From contig SKQZ01000468.1 in NCBI GenBank assembly GCA_007118765.1, forward strand, positions 1 to 9,853: DNA of 9,853 bases, written 5' to 3'. This document shows positions 1 to 5,934 of the stretch, one piece after another. The notes beneath the pieces are model-generated. The model ran no database searches. It had not been told where the DNA came from and saw only the letters and a program-made list of their open reading frames with translations. The translations under genes and the position numbers were made by a program. The first letter of the stretch is position 1. Every line of letters starts with the position of its first letter. This stretch comes from Candidatus Hydrogenedentota bacterium. GTDB taxonomy: Bacteria; Hydrogenedentota; Hydrogenedentia; Hydrogenedentales; CAITNO01.

Positions 1-146
1 AAATCCTTGTCAAGCATACGAACCAGTCCATGGAGATTATCAAGCGCGACAGCGACCGCGACTTCTTTATGGGCGCGTATGAGGCCAAAGACTATGGCCT
101 TATTGACGAGGTGCTTGTCCGACATCCCGGCGAAGGTCAGGTTTAA
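1..146 (+). CDS. clpP: ATP-dependent Clp protease proteolytic subunit ClpP, C-terminal fragment
   Basis: Only the last 47 codons are present, read from base 3 to the TAA at 144-146; the start lies before the window. ClpP is the serine-protease barrel that degrades proteins threaded into it by ClpX or ClpA. The fragment matches the family C-terminus: a KHTNQSMEIIKRDSDRDFFM segment followed by AYEAKDYGLIDEVL. The first Asp of the RDSDRD motif (bases 48-50) aligns with the Asp of the ClpP Ser-His-Asp triad; the Ser and His are outside the window. The tail after DEVLVRHP is short, as usual. The clpX gene downstream supports the call. Its stop codon coincides with the first bases of a dispersed palindromic repeat, so the last residues may have been set by that insertion. 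The family assignment is secure. Confidence 0.95.
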   Translation, partial: ILVKHTNQSMEIIKRDSDRDFFMGAYEAKDYGLIDEVLVRHPGEGQV

Positions 147-326
147 CCCGGGTTTTTCACCGGCTTTCTGTTGCGCCTGCGCATCTTACGCCATCTCAAG
201 CACTTTGCTTGCTCGCCGACTTCGACGTGTCTTAACACGCTGTCAGCCGCCGATCTGCGCAAAGCACTTGACGTGACGCAATCTCCTCAGGCTCACGACG
301 AAACCCTGTGAAAAAAACCGGGCTAA
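143..326 (+). repeat. Long palindromic interspersed repeat, copy A (complete)
   Basis: Bases 144-263 match 9734-9853 at 102 of 120 positions without a gap. The element is one long imperfect inverted repeat. Its ends pair: TTAACCCGGG-T5-CAC at 143-160 against GTG-A7-CCGGGCTAA at 308-326, with small bulges. The middle arms (161-195 against 272-307) match at about 21 of 36 positions. The core stem 196-208/259-271 pairs at 11 of 13 positions, continues as 211-221/245-255, and is capped by CGTGT-CTTA-ACACG at 226-239. I see no coding capacity. There is no U-run after the 3' arm, so it is not an ordinary rho-independent terminator. Size and form recall ERIC or Correia-type intergenic palindromes, but I do not recognise the family. 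The right boundary rests on the inverted repeat of this copy alone, because copy B is cut off. Confidence 0.85.
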
Positions 327-414
327 CCCCATCAGTGACGGCGTAACGCTGCGGTCACAACGCCTGTGCGTCCGTTGCGCAGTGTACCGTGTCCCCCCGC
401 GTTTCGTTTCGAGC

Positions 415-443
415 TTGACCTGAATCCCGTAATCAGGCACAAT
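415..443 (+). promoter_or_regulatory. Possible upstream clpX promoter
   Basis: TTGACC (415-420) lies 17 bp before CACAAT (438-443), which matches four of six bases of the sigma70 -10 consensus. It is weaker than the promoter at 476-504 and may be chance. The rest of the 327-567 stretch shows no gene; the only other structure I see is a short GTGAC/GTCAC dyad at 335-358. Confidence 0.25.
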
Positions 444-475
444 ATAGGGGCAGTGTTGTCTGTGCAGGTTAATTA

Positions 476-504
476 TTGACAGCACCGCCGAAAAGTGATA
501 TATT
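476..504 (+). promoter_or_regulatory. sigma70-type promoter for clpX
   Basis: A perfect -35 box TTGACA (476-481) is separated by exactly 17 bp from TATATT (499-504), which matches five of six -10 bases. Transcription would start near 511, giving a leader of about 57 nt before the clpX ATG at 568. I see no CIRCE-type inverted repeat next to it, so there is no sign of HrcA control. It gives clpX (and perhaps lon and engB) a start independent of clpP. Confidence 0.75.
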
Positions 505-567
505 ATGGCAAAGCGTCGTGTACTTTGCGTACGCTTGTGAACCGGATACAACAGGAGACAACGAAGT

Positions 568-1851
568 ATGGCGCCGCAACAGCGTTCGCGCTCCAATATA
601 CCCACCTGTTCCTTTTGTGGCAAGCGACATGATGAGGTTGGCAAGCTGATTGCCGGCCCCGATGTCAATATCTGCGACGAATGTGTCAAGCTGTGTAATG
701 AAATCGTTGCGGAAGACCGCGCCCGCAAACGGGGCGGTCCGGCGATACATGTCCCCGCGCCCCGTGAAATCAAGGACTTTCTGGATCAATATGTGATTGG
801 CCAGGAGCGGGCGAAGCGCATCCTGTCCGTGGCGGTGCACAACCATTACAAACGCCTCACCTCGGGTTCTGAAGTGGACGGGGTGGAGCTGCAAAAGACC
901 AACGTGTTGCTTATCGGCCCTTCGGGATGCGGCAAGACGCTGTTGGCCGAAAGCCTTGCGCGTCTGTTGGATGTGCCCTTTGCCATTGTGGACGCCACCA
1001 CCCTGACGGAAGCGGGGTATGTGGGCGATGACGTGGAGAACGTTATTCTGAAGTTGCTGCAAAACGCGGACTTCGATTGTGCACGGGCGGAGACGGGCAT
1101 CATCTACATAGACGAAGTGGACAAGGCGGCGCGCAAGAGCGACAGCCCGTCCATTACGCGGGATGTATCGGGCGAAGGCGTACAGCAGGCCCTGCTCAAA
1201 ATTATCGAAGGCACCGTTGCTGCCGTGCCGCCGCAGGGCGGTCGGAAGCATCCGCAACAGGAGTGCATCCAAGTGGATACGCGCAACATCCTGTTTATTT
1301 GCGGCGGCGCGTTTAACGGGCTTGAGCAGATCATTCGCAAGCGCACGGGCAACAACGCCATCGGCTTCAAGGCCGATATTAAATCGAAGGATCAGATGCG
1401 CATTGGCGACATACTTGCGCTGGTCAGGCCGGAAGACCTCATTAAATATGGCATGATTCCCGAGTTTTCCGGGCGCTTGCCTGTGTTGGCGCCGCTCCAT
1501 GACCTTGCATCCGAAGACCTGGAACGCATCCTGTTGGAACCGAAGAACGCCTTGACCCGACAGTACGAAAAACTGTTCCAGATGGAAAAGGTGAAACTGG
1601 AGTTCCAGGAGGAAACAATTGCGGCGGTTGCGGAAAAAGCAATCGCACTGGAAACCGGCGCGCGGGGGCTGCGGGCGATTCTGGAAGAAGCCATGCTTGA
1701 GCTGATGTTTGACATCCCCAGCCGCGATGACATCCACGAGGTGATCATCACGCCGGGAGTCATCCTCAATGGCGAAGATCCCATTATCGTGTATGAACGG
1801 GACAAGAGCAAGAAGGCTTCCAACAAAGACGCGAGCTCGGCGTCGGCATAA
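568..1851 (+). CDS. clpX: ATP-dependent Clp protease ATP-binding subunit ClpX
   Basis: ClpX is the AAA+ unfoldase that recognises tagged or native substrates in the cytoplasm, unfolds them with ATP and feeds them to ClpP. The 427-residue product has normal family length. In order it shows the N-terminal zinc-binding domain (Cys14, Cys17, Cys36, Cys39), YVIGQ (75-79), Walker A GPSGCGKT (117-124), pore loop GYVG (150-153), Walker B IDE ending at Glu183, the RKH loop (226-228), the ClpP-docking IGF loop (265-267), the GRLP arginine finger (Arg303) and sensor-2 GARGLR (Arg366). An intact IGF loop implies it really pairs with ClpP. The ATG is preceded by AGGAG at 553-557, 10 nt upstream, and the zinc domain begins soon after it. 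A 14-residue Ser/Lys/Ala-rich tail ends the protein. It is separated from clpP by 421 bp holding a repeat and its own promoter. Confidence 0.98.
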   Translation: MAPQQRSRSNIPTCSFCGKRHDEVGKLIAGPDVNICDECVKLCNEIVAEDRARKRGGPAIHVPAPREIKDFLDQYVIGQERAKRILSVAVHNHYKRLTSGSEVDGVELQKTNVLLIGPSGCGKTLLAESLARLLDVPFAIVDATTLTEAGYVGDDVENVILKLLQNADFDCARAETGIIYIDEVDKAARKSDSPSITRDVSGEGVQQALLKIIEGTVAAVPPQGGRKHPQQECIQVDTRNILFICGGAFNGLEQIIRKRTGNNAIGFKADIKSKDQMRIGDILALVRPEDLIKYGMIPEFSGRLPVLAPLHDLASEDLERILLEPKNALTRQYEKLFQMEKVKLEFQEETIAAVAEKAIALETGARGLRAILEEAMLELMFDIPSRDDIHEVIITPGVILNGEDPIIVYERDKSKKASNKDASSASA

Positions 1852-2007
1852 GAGAAAACACATCACCCAGGCACGGCGAACAACACCGGACGGGAGTGAC
1901 GCGCATTTGGGACGTGAGGCACGGTTGACGCGAAACAATCCCCCGACGCTCCGCCTGTATCGGCGCGTGGGTCCCGTATCGCCCTGCTGCTTTTGAATTT
2001 AAGAACA

Positions 2008-2023
2008 CTGTCGGTGACAGGAG
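2008..2023 (+). promoter_or_regulatory. lon ribosome-binding site overlapped by a small hairpin
   Basis: CAGGAG at 2018-2023 lies 12 nt before the lon ATG, a slightly long spacing. The perfect 5-bp stem CTGTC-GGT-GACAG (2008-2020) covers the first half of that site. Such a stem could lower initiation until it melts, but it is short and may be incidental. The remaining gap from 1852 to 2007 shows no convincing promoter, heat-shock consensus or terminator, so lon may be read from the clpX promoter. Confidence 0.4.
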
Positions 2024-2035
2024 ACTTGTATCATA

Positions 2036-4420
2036 ATGCCGCGGAAAGACACCAAAGAAGACCAGAACATTTTTGAGTTGCCCTTGTTGCCTCTGAAAGA
2101 TATGGTCGTATTCCCCAAAATGGCGGTGCCCTTGTTTGTGGGACGCGACATGTCCGTTGAAGCGGTCGAATTCGCCATTGAGAAGGATGTGCCGTTGTTC
2201 TTGTGCATGCAACATGATCCTGACGTGGAACATCCGCGCGCCTCGGATATGCACCGTATCGGCACTGCCGCAAGCATTGTGAATGTGCTGCGTCTGCCTG
2301 ACAATTCGTTGAAGGTGGTGGTGGAAGGTCTGGCGCGTGTCCGGGCGAAATCATTCGCCTTTTCCAAAGCGCCTGTCTTTGCCCGGGTGGAAAGATTGAT
2401 TGCGCCCTGGCAACCGGGCATACAAACGGATGCGCTCGCCCGCACCGTGCTGCATCAATTTGAGGAGTACGTGCAGTTAACCGGGCGGATAGCGCCCGAG
2501 GTGTTGATGGGTATCCAGCAGAATGCGGAAGACCCGGAATTTCTTACCAACATGGTATGCGCATTTCTGTTTGTTTCCGTGGAAGAACGGCAGACATTGC
2601 TTGAATGCCTGAATATGAAACGTCGCCTGCAAATGTTGTCCGAGATGTTGATGCGCGAGAACGAACTGGCCGAAATTGAACAGCGCGTGCGCAGCCGTGT
2701 CCGGGAACAGATGGAGCGGGGACAACGGGAACACTATCTGCAGGAACAGCTGCGCGTTATCCAACAGGAACTGGGCACACGCGAGGACGGCGGCAATGAG
2801 TTTACCGAGCTGCGCGCCATGATTGAGAAGGCGGGCATGCCGGCGGAAGTGAAGGAGAAGGCCGATCGGGAATATGCCCGGTACGAGCGGCTGCCCCTTA
2901 TGAGCCCGGAAAGCGCCGTGTTGCGCGGCTACCTGGAGTGGCTGTGCGATATGCCGTGGTCCAAGCGCACCCGTGATTCCCTTGATTTGAAGACCGCGCA
3001 AAAGGTGCTTGATGCAGACCACTTCGGCCTCAAGAAGGTCAAGGAGCGCATCCTCGAATTTTTGGCCGTGCGCAAACTGAACAAGAAAGGACGGGGCCCC
3101 ATCCTGTGTCTGGTCGGCCCGCCGGGCGTGGGCAAGACCTCGCTGGGACAATCGGTGGCCCGCGCCATGAACCGCAAGTTCGCGCGCGTATCGCTGGGCG
3201 GCATCCGCGACGAAGCCGAAATACGCGGCCACCGCCGCACCTATGTGGGCGCGCTGCCGGGGCGCATTGTGCAGAGCATCAAAGATGTGGGCGTACGCAA
3301 CCCGGTGTTCATGCTCGATGAAATAGACAAGATGAGCGTGGACTTCCGGGGCGATCCGTCCTCGGCGTTGCTTGAAGCGCTGGATCCCGCACAAAACATG
3401 AACTTCAGCGACCATTACCTTGAGGTCGGGTACGATCTGTCCGAGGTCTTTTTTATCACCACTGCGAACAGCGAATTTAACATCCCCGAACCGTTGCAAG
3501 ACCGCATGGAGGTCGTGCGGCTGCCGGGATATACGCAGGAAGAAAAGATCCAGATCGCCAACCTGTTCCTCATCCCGCGGCAAATCAAGGAATGCGGCTT
3601 GAAACGGAAGCAAATCACCTTTACGGACGCGGGCCTGCAAACGCTGATGCAGCGATACACCCGCGAGGCCGGCGTGCGCGAACTGGAACGTTCCATTGCC
3701 GGCATTTGTCGCAAAACGGCGCGGAAGATTGTGGACAAGACAAATGACGGCCCGGTGACATTAACGCCGGAAACGGTCTTGCAGTTGCTCGGTCCGCCGC
3801 TGTATGGCGAAGCGCGTCCGGAAAGCAAGGCGGAAGTGGGCGTGGCCATCGGCATGGCGTGGACACAGGCGGGCGGCGAAGTCCTGCGCGTTGAGTCCAG
3901 CATTATGAAGGGCAAAGGCACCCTGCTGCTGACGGGACAACTCGGCGAGGTGATGCGCGAGTCCGCCAGCGCCGCCTACACGTTCATCCGGGCGAATGCC
4001 GACAAGTTGGGCGTGAAGACCGCCTTCTATAAAACGCAGGACATTCATGTGCATGTGCCCGAGGGCGCCATCGCGAAAGACGGCCCCTCCGCAGGGCTGG
4101 CCATGATAGTGTCCATCTTGTCCGCCATCACCAACAAGACGCCCGCCGCCGCCGTGGCCATGACCGGCGAGATTACGCTGCGCGGCAAGATACTGCCTGT
4201 GGGCGGCGTGAAAGAGAAGGTGCTCGCCGCCAGACGCGCAGGCATTACGCGGGTTATTTTGCCGAAGGACAACCAAAAGGACTTTCCTGAGTTGCCCGAT
4301 GAAATCCACGAACATATCGCCTTCGATCTGGTTGAAACCGTGGAAGAGGCCCTCGACATTATTTTTCCAAAGGCCAAAAAACGCCGCGCACGCAAACCGC
4401 GCACTGCCAAAAAAGGATAA
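2036..4420 (+). CDS. lon: ATP-dependent protease Lon (LonA type)
   Basis: Lon is a soluble homohexameric AAA+ protease that degrades misfolded and regulatory proteins; one polypeptide carries both ATPase and Ser-Lys protease. At 794 residues it is close to the 784 of E. coli Lon. The N-terminal substrate domain starts at LPLLPLKD (15-22), and a charged helical, coiled-coil-like stretch runs about 190-250. Walker A GPPGVGKT is at 361-368, and Walker B FMLDEID has Asp428 and Glu429. The protease domain runs from about 589 to 776, with catalytic Ser685 in DGPSAG and Lys728 as the second Lys of GGVKEK. Their 43-residue separation equals that of Ser679/Lys722 in E. coli Lon. No LonB-type membrane segment is present. 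The last 15 residues are strongly basic (nine Lys/Arg), beyond the usual domain end. The stop lies 6 bp before engB, suggesting joint translation. Confidence 0.98.
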   Translation: MPRKDTKEDQNIFELPLLPLKDMVVFPKMAVPLFVGRDMSVEAVEFAIEKDVPLFLCMQHDPDVEHPRASDMHRIGTAASIVNVLRLPDNSLKVVVEGLARVRAKSFAFSKAPVFARVERLIAPWQPGIQTDALARTVLHQFEEYVQLTGRIAPEVLMGIQQNAEDPEFLTNMVCAFLFVSVEERQTLLECLNMKRRLQMLSEMLMRENELAEIEQRVRSRVREQMERGQREHYLQEQLRVIQQELGTREDGGNEFTELRAMIEKAGMPAEVKEKADREYARYERLPLMSPESAVLRGYLEWLCDMPWSKRTRDSLDLKTAQKVLDADHFGLKKVKERILEFLAVRKLNKKGRGPILCLVGPPGVGKTSLGQSVARAMNRKFARVSLGGIRDEAEIRGHRRTYVGALPGRIVQSIKDVGVRNPVFMLDEIDKMSVDFRGDPSSALLEALDPAQNMNFSDHYLEVGYDLSEVFFITTANSEFNIPEPLQDRMEVVRLPGYTQEEKIQIANLFLIPRQIKECGLKRKQITFTDAGLQTLMQRYTREAGVRELERSIAGICRKTARKIVDKTNDGPVTLTPETVLQLLGPPLYGEARPESKAEVGVAIGMAWTQAGGEVLRVESSIMKGKGTLLLTGQLGEVMRESASAAYTFIRANADKLGVKTAFYKTQDIHVHVPEGAIAKDGPSAGLAMIVSILSAITNKTPAAAVAMTGEITLRGKILPVGGVKEKVLAARRAGITRVILPKDNQKDFPELPDEIHEHIAFDLVETVEEALDIIFPKAKKRRARKPRTAKKG
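4413..4417 (+). promoter_or_regulatory. engB Shine-Dalgarno inside the end of lon
   Basis: AAGGA at 4413-4417 lies in the last lon codons, directly before the lon stop TAA at 4418-4420, and 9 nt before the engB ATG at 4427. Ribosomes ending lon would be placed at the engB start, so translational coupling is likely. Confidence 0.65.
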
Positions 4421-4426
4421 CCCGTC

Positions 4427-5008
4427 ATGCGTTTGGTGCAGGCATCGTTTGTATGCAGCGCGCTGCTGCCGGAACACTTCCCGCGTGACAACCGGCCCGA
4501 GTTCGCGTTTGTGGGCCGGTCAAACGTTGGTAAATCCAGCCTGCTCAACACGCTCCTGCGCCGCAAGGAACTCGCGCGCACCAGCGGCAAGCCGGGCAAA
4601 ACGCAAACCATCAACTTCTTTGATGTTAACGGCGCGTTTTATTTTGTAGACCTGCCGGGTTATGGATATGCGCGGGTGGCCAAGTCGGTGAAAAAGGAAT
4701 GGGGGCGCCGCATGACGGATTATCTGCGCAGTCGCGACCCATTGCGCATGGTGACGCTGCTGGTGGATGCGCGTCACAAACCTGCGGACAGCGATTTGCA
4801 GTTGCTGGCGCTGCTGGAGCAGAGCGAAAAACCGACGCTGATTGTGGCCACCAAGTATGACAAAGTGAAACGGAGCATGCGCAAGAAGCATTTGGACATG
4901 ATCCGCGACGGCCTCGGCCTGGACGAAAGCGCACTCATTATTCCCTTTTCCAGCGTCACATCCGAAGGCACACGCGAAATCTGGAATGTGATACAGGAAT
5001 TCAAATAA
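4427..5008 (+). CDS. engB: Ribosome biogenesis GTP-binding protein EngB/YihA/YsxC
   Basis: This is a small TRAFAC-class GTPase required for late assembly of the large ribosomal subunit in most bacteria. The 193-residue length is typical. All GTPase motifs are visible: P-loop GRSNVGKS (30-37), the GKTQT segment with the G2 Thr (57-61), G3 DLPGYGYA (75-82), G4 TKYD (142-145) and G5 SSVT (175-178). DLPGYGYA is characteristic of EngB rather than Era or Der. The chosen ATG gives the usual short lead before the P-loop and has a Shine-Dalgarno in the end of lon. The clpX-lon-engB order is seen in many bacteria, including the lonA-ysxC pair of Bacillus. I see no separate promoter, so it is probably co-transcribed with lon. 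The gene is intact. Confidence 0.97.
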   Translation: MRLVQASFVCSALLPEHFPRDNRPEFAFVGRSNVGKSSLLNTLLRRKELARTSGKPGKTQTINFFDVNGAFYFVDLPGYGYARVAKSVKKEWGRRMTDYLRSRDPLRMVTLLVDARHKPADSDLQLLALLEQSEKPTLIVATKYDKVKRSMRKKHLDMIRDGLGLDESALIIPFSSVTSEGTREIWNVIQEFK

Positions 5009-5024
5009 CCCCCCTGCGGGTTTT
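5007..5024. terminator. Weak terminator between convergent engB and thuA-like genes
   Basis: AACCC (5007-5011) and GGGTT (5018-5022) form a 5-bp stem with a 6-nt loop, overlapping the engB stop. On the + strand it runs into TTTT at 5021-5024. On the - strand the stem is followed by ATTTG, a poorer tail. Only 37 bp separate the two convergent stop codons, so a shared terminator is expected here. This hairpin is weak and is the only candidate. Confidence 0.4.
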
Positions 5025-5045
5025 GCGTCTTATGTCCTGCTCAGC

Positions 5046-5852
5046 TTATTGTGTTGTCTTGTCGGCTGCCCAGCGAATGCCGTTTACAAGGAGACGGCGG
5101 AACTGGGGCACGTCGAAGTCGCTCGGGTGTCCGAGAGAAGTGTAAAACACCGGGCTGCCGTCGTCGGTGGTGCGTGTCCAGGCAATCGGCTCTTTCCTGT
5201 CCTCCACCTCGCCCCAAAGGAGCACCTGCGCCTCGTCGTCCAGGAGGGGCGCCACCAAATACACATTTCCTGCGCTGTGCCATTCCAGCGGGGTGGCGCC
5301 TTCCAGAATGGGGTGGTCTGCCACGCCGGACGCGGGGGTAACACTGGTGCCGGGTTCCACCGGCCCGTAACCCCGATTCTCGCAGCCCAGAATATCAGAC
5401 ACAAACTCCCACCATGCGACATGACCGTCGGGCAGTCCGGTTTCAGGGTCTTCATGCACCGAAAAGGCGTGGTTTGCCGTGCGTATGCCCACCAGCGGCT
5501 TGCCCGCTGCGAGATGCGCTTTGATGATGTCGAGTTGCTCTTGTGTGACGGCGCGGCGGCGGAAGAAAATCACCAGTACATCGGCATCGGCCACGGCGTC
5601 AAGATTCGGGAAATGGTGGGCGTTCAACGGCCCTTCGCCGACGGATACGGTGGTGCGGAACAGGCCCTCTTCTTCAAGCCACGCAGCAAAGGCGGGCACG
5701 GTTTCGTGGGCTTCATAGTTGTGCGGGTCTTCCCCGGTGAGGAATACAACGTGTGGGACGGTTTCGTCGGCCCGTACCGTTCCGGCAATCGCCATCACCA
5801 TGAGGCACAATACAAGACAGACCATGACACGATTGCAAGCGGGCTTCCACAT
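5046..5852 (-). CDS. Secreted ThuA-like domain protein
   Basis: The 268-residue product begins with a clear Sec signal peptide: basic start, hydrophobic core (about residues 9-25) and likely cleavage after VRA (Ala28). The mature part reads as a ThuA-like fold, related to class I glutamine amidotransferase-like proteins: a first strand VVFLTGEDPHNYEAHET, then ADVLVIFFRRR, KPLVGIRTANHAF, a HVAWWEFVSDILG segment, HPILEG and a closing YTSLGHPSDFD. ThuA was first linked to trehalose use in rhizobia, and ThuA-like proteins in Planctomycetes-type genomes often sit beside Gfo/Idh/MocA oxidoreductases; the reaction is unknown. I chose the ATG at 5852 because it has an AAGGAGG site 5 nt upstream and begins the signal peptide. 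An in-frame ATG at 5873 would add seven residues and lacks a comparable site. It is probably the second gene of an operon with the upstream oxidoreductase. Confidence 0.85.
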   Translation of the reverse strand: MWKPACNRVMVCLVLCLMVMAIAGTVRADETVPHVVFLTGEDPHNYEAHETVPAFAAWLEEEGLFRTTVSVGEGPLNAHHFPNLDAVADADVLVIFFRRRAVTQEQLDIIKAHLAAGKPLVGIRTANHAFSVHEDPETGLPDGHVAWWEFVSDILGCENRGYGPVEPGTSVTPASGVADHPILEGATPLEWHSAGNVYLVAPLLDDEAQVLLWGEVEDRKEPIAWTRTTDDGSPVFYTSLGHPSDFDVPQFRRLLVNGIRWAADKTTQ

Positions 5853-5857
5853 AAGCG

Positions 5858-5864
5858 CCTCCTT
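5858..5864 (-). promoter_or_regulatory. Strong Shine-Dalgarno fixing the thuA-like start
   Basis: On the - strand AAGGAGG ends 5 nt before the ATG at 5852. It matches the anti-Shine-Dalgarno fully and decides the start against the in-frame ATG at 5873 and the longer open frame further upstream. Confidence 0.8.
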
Positions 5865-5879
5865 CCTTGGCATTACGCA

Positions 5880-5912
5880 CCCCGTTCGCGACCTGCGGCG
5901 GCACGAACGGGG
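5880..5912. other. 9-bp hairpin in the oxidoreductase-thuA spacer
   Basis: CCCCGTTCG (5880-5888) and CGAACGGGG (5904-5912) are perfect complements around a 15-nt loop, inside the 82-bp spacer between two same-strand genes. Neither strand has a U-run after it, so it is not a simple intrinsic terminator. It could stabilise or process the operon mRNA, or reduce downstream expression. Confidence 0.7.
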
Positions 5913-5934
5913 CACGTGTGGGGTTAAGATTCTA

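Noticed and set aside
144..326. Reading the palindrome as an intrinsic terminator for clpP
   Set aside because: The T-run is in the 5' arm and pairs with the A-run of the 3' arm; no U-tract follows the structure on either strand.
327..567. CIRCE or sigma32-type heat-shock control before clpX
   Set aside because: No TTAGCACTC/GAGTGCTAA inverted repeat and no CTTGAA...CCCCAT pair was found; the visible promoter is sigma70-like.
469..1938. Long - strand open frame of 489 codons opposite clpX
   Set aside because: It is the antisense shadow of clpX, with low-complexity, His/Arg-rich sequence and no recognisable domain.
2477..3640. 387-codon - strand open frame inside lon
   Set aside because: Antisense to conserved Lon AAA+ codons, with no ribosome site and no family resemblance.
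5109..5121. 13-base match on the - strand to the repeat core (CGACTTCGACGTG)
   Set aside because: It lies in the thuA-like coding sequence (Ser-Asp-Phe-Asp-Val), with no flanking similarity and no palindrome, so chance is likely.
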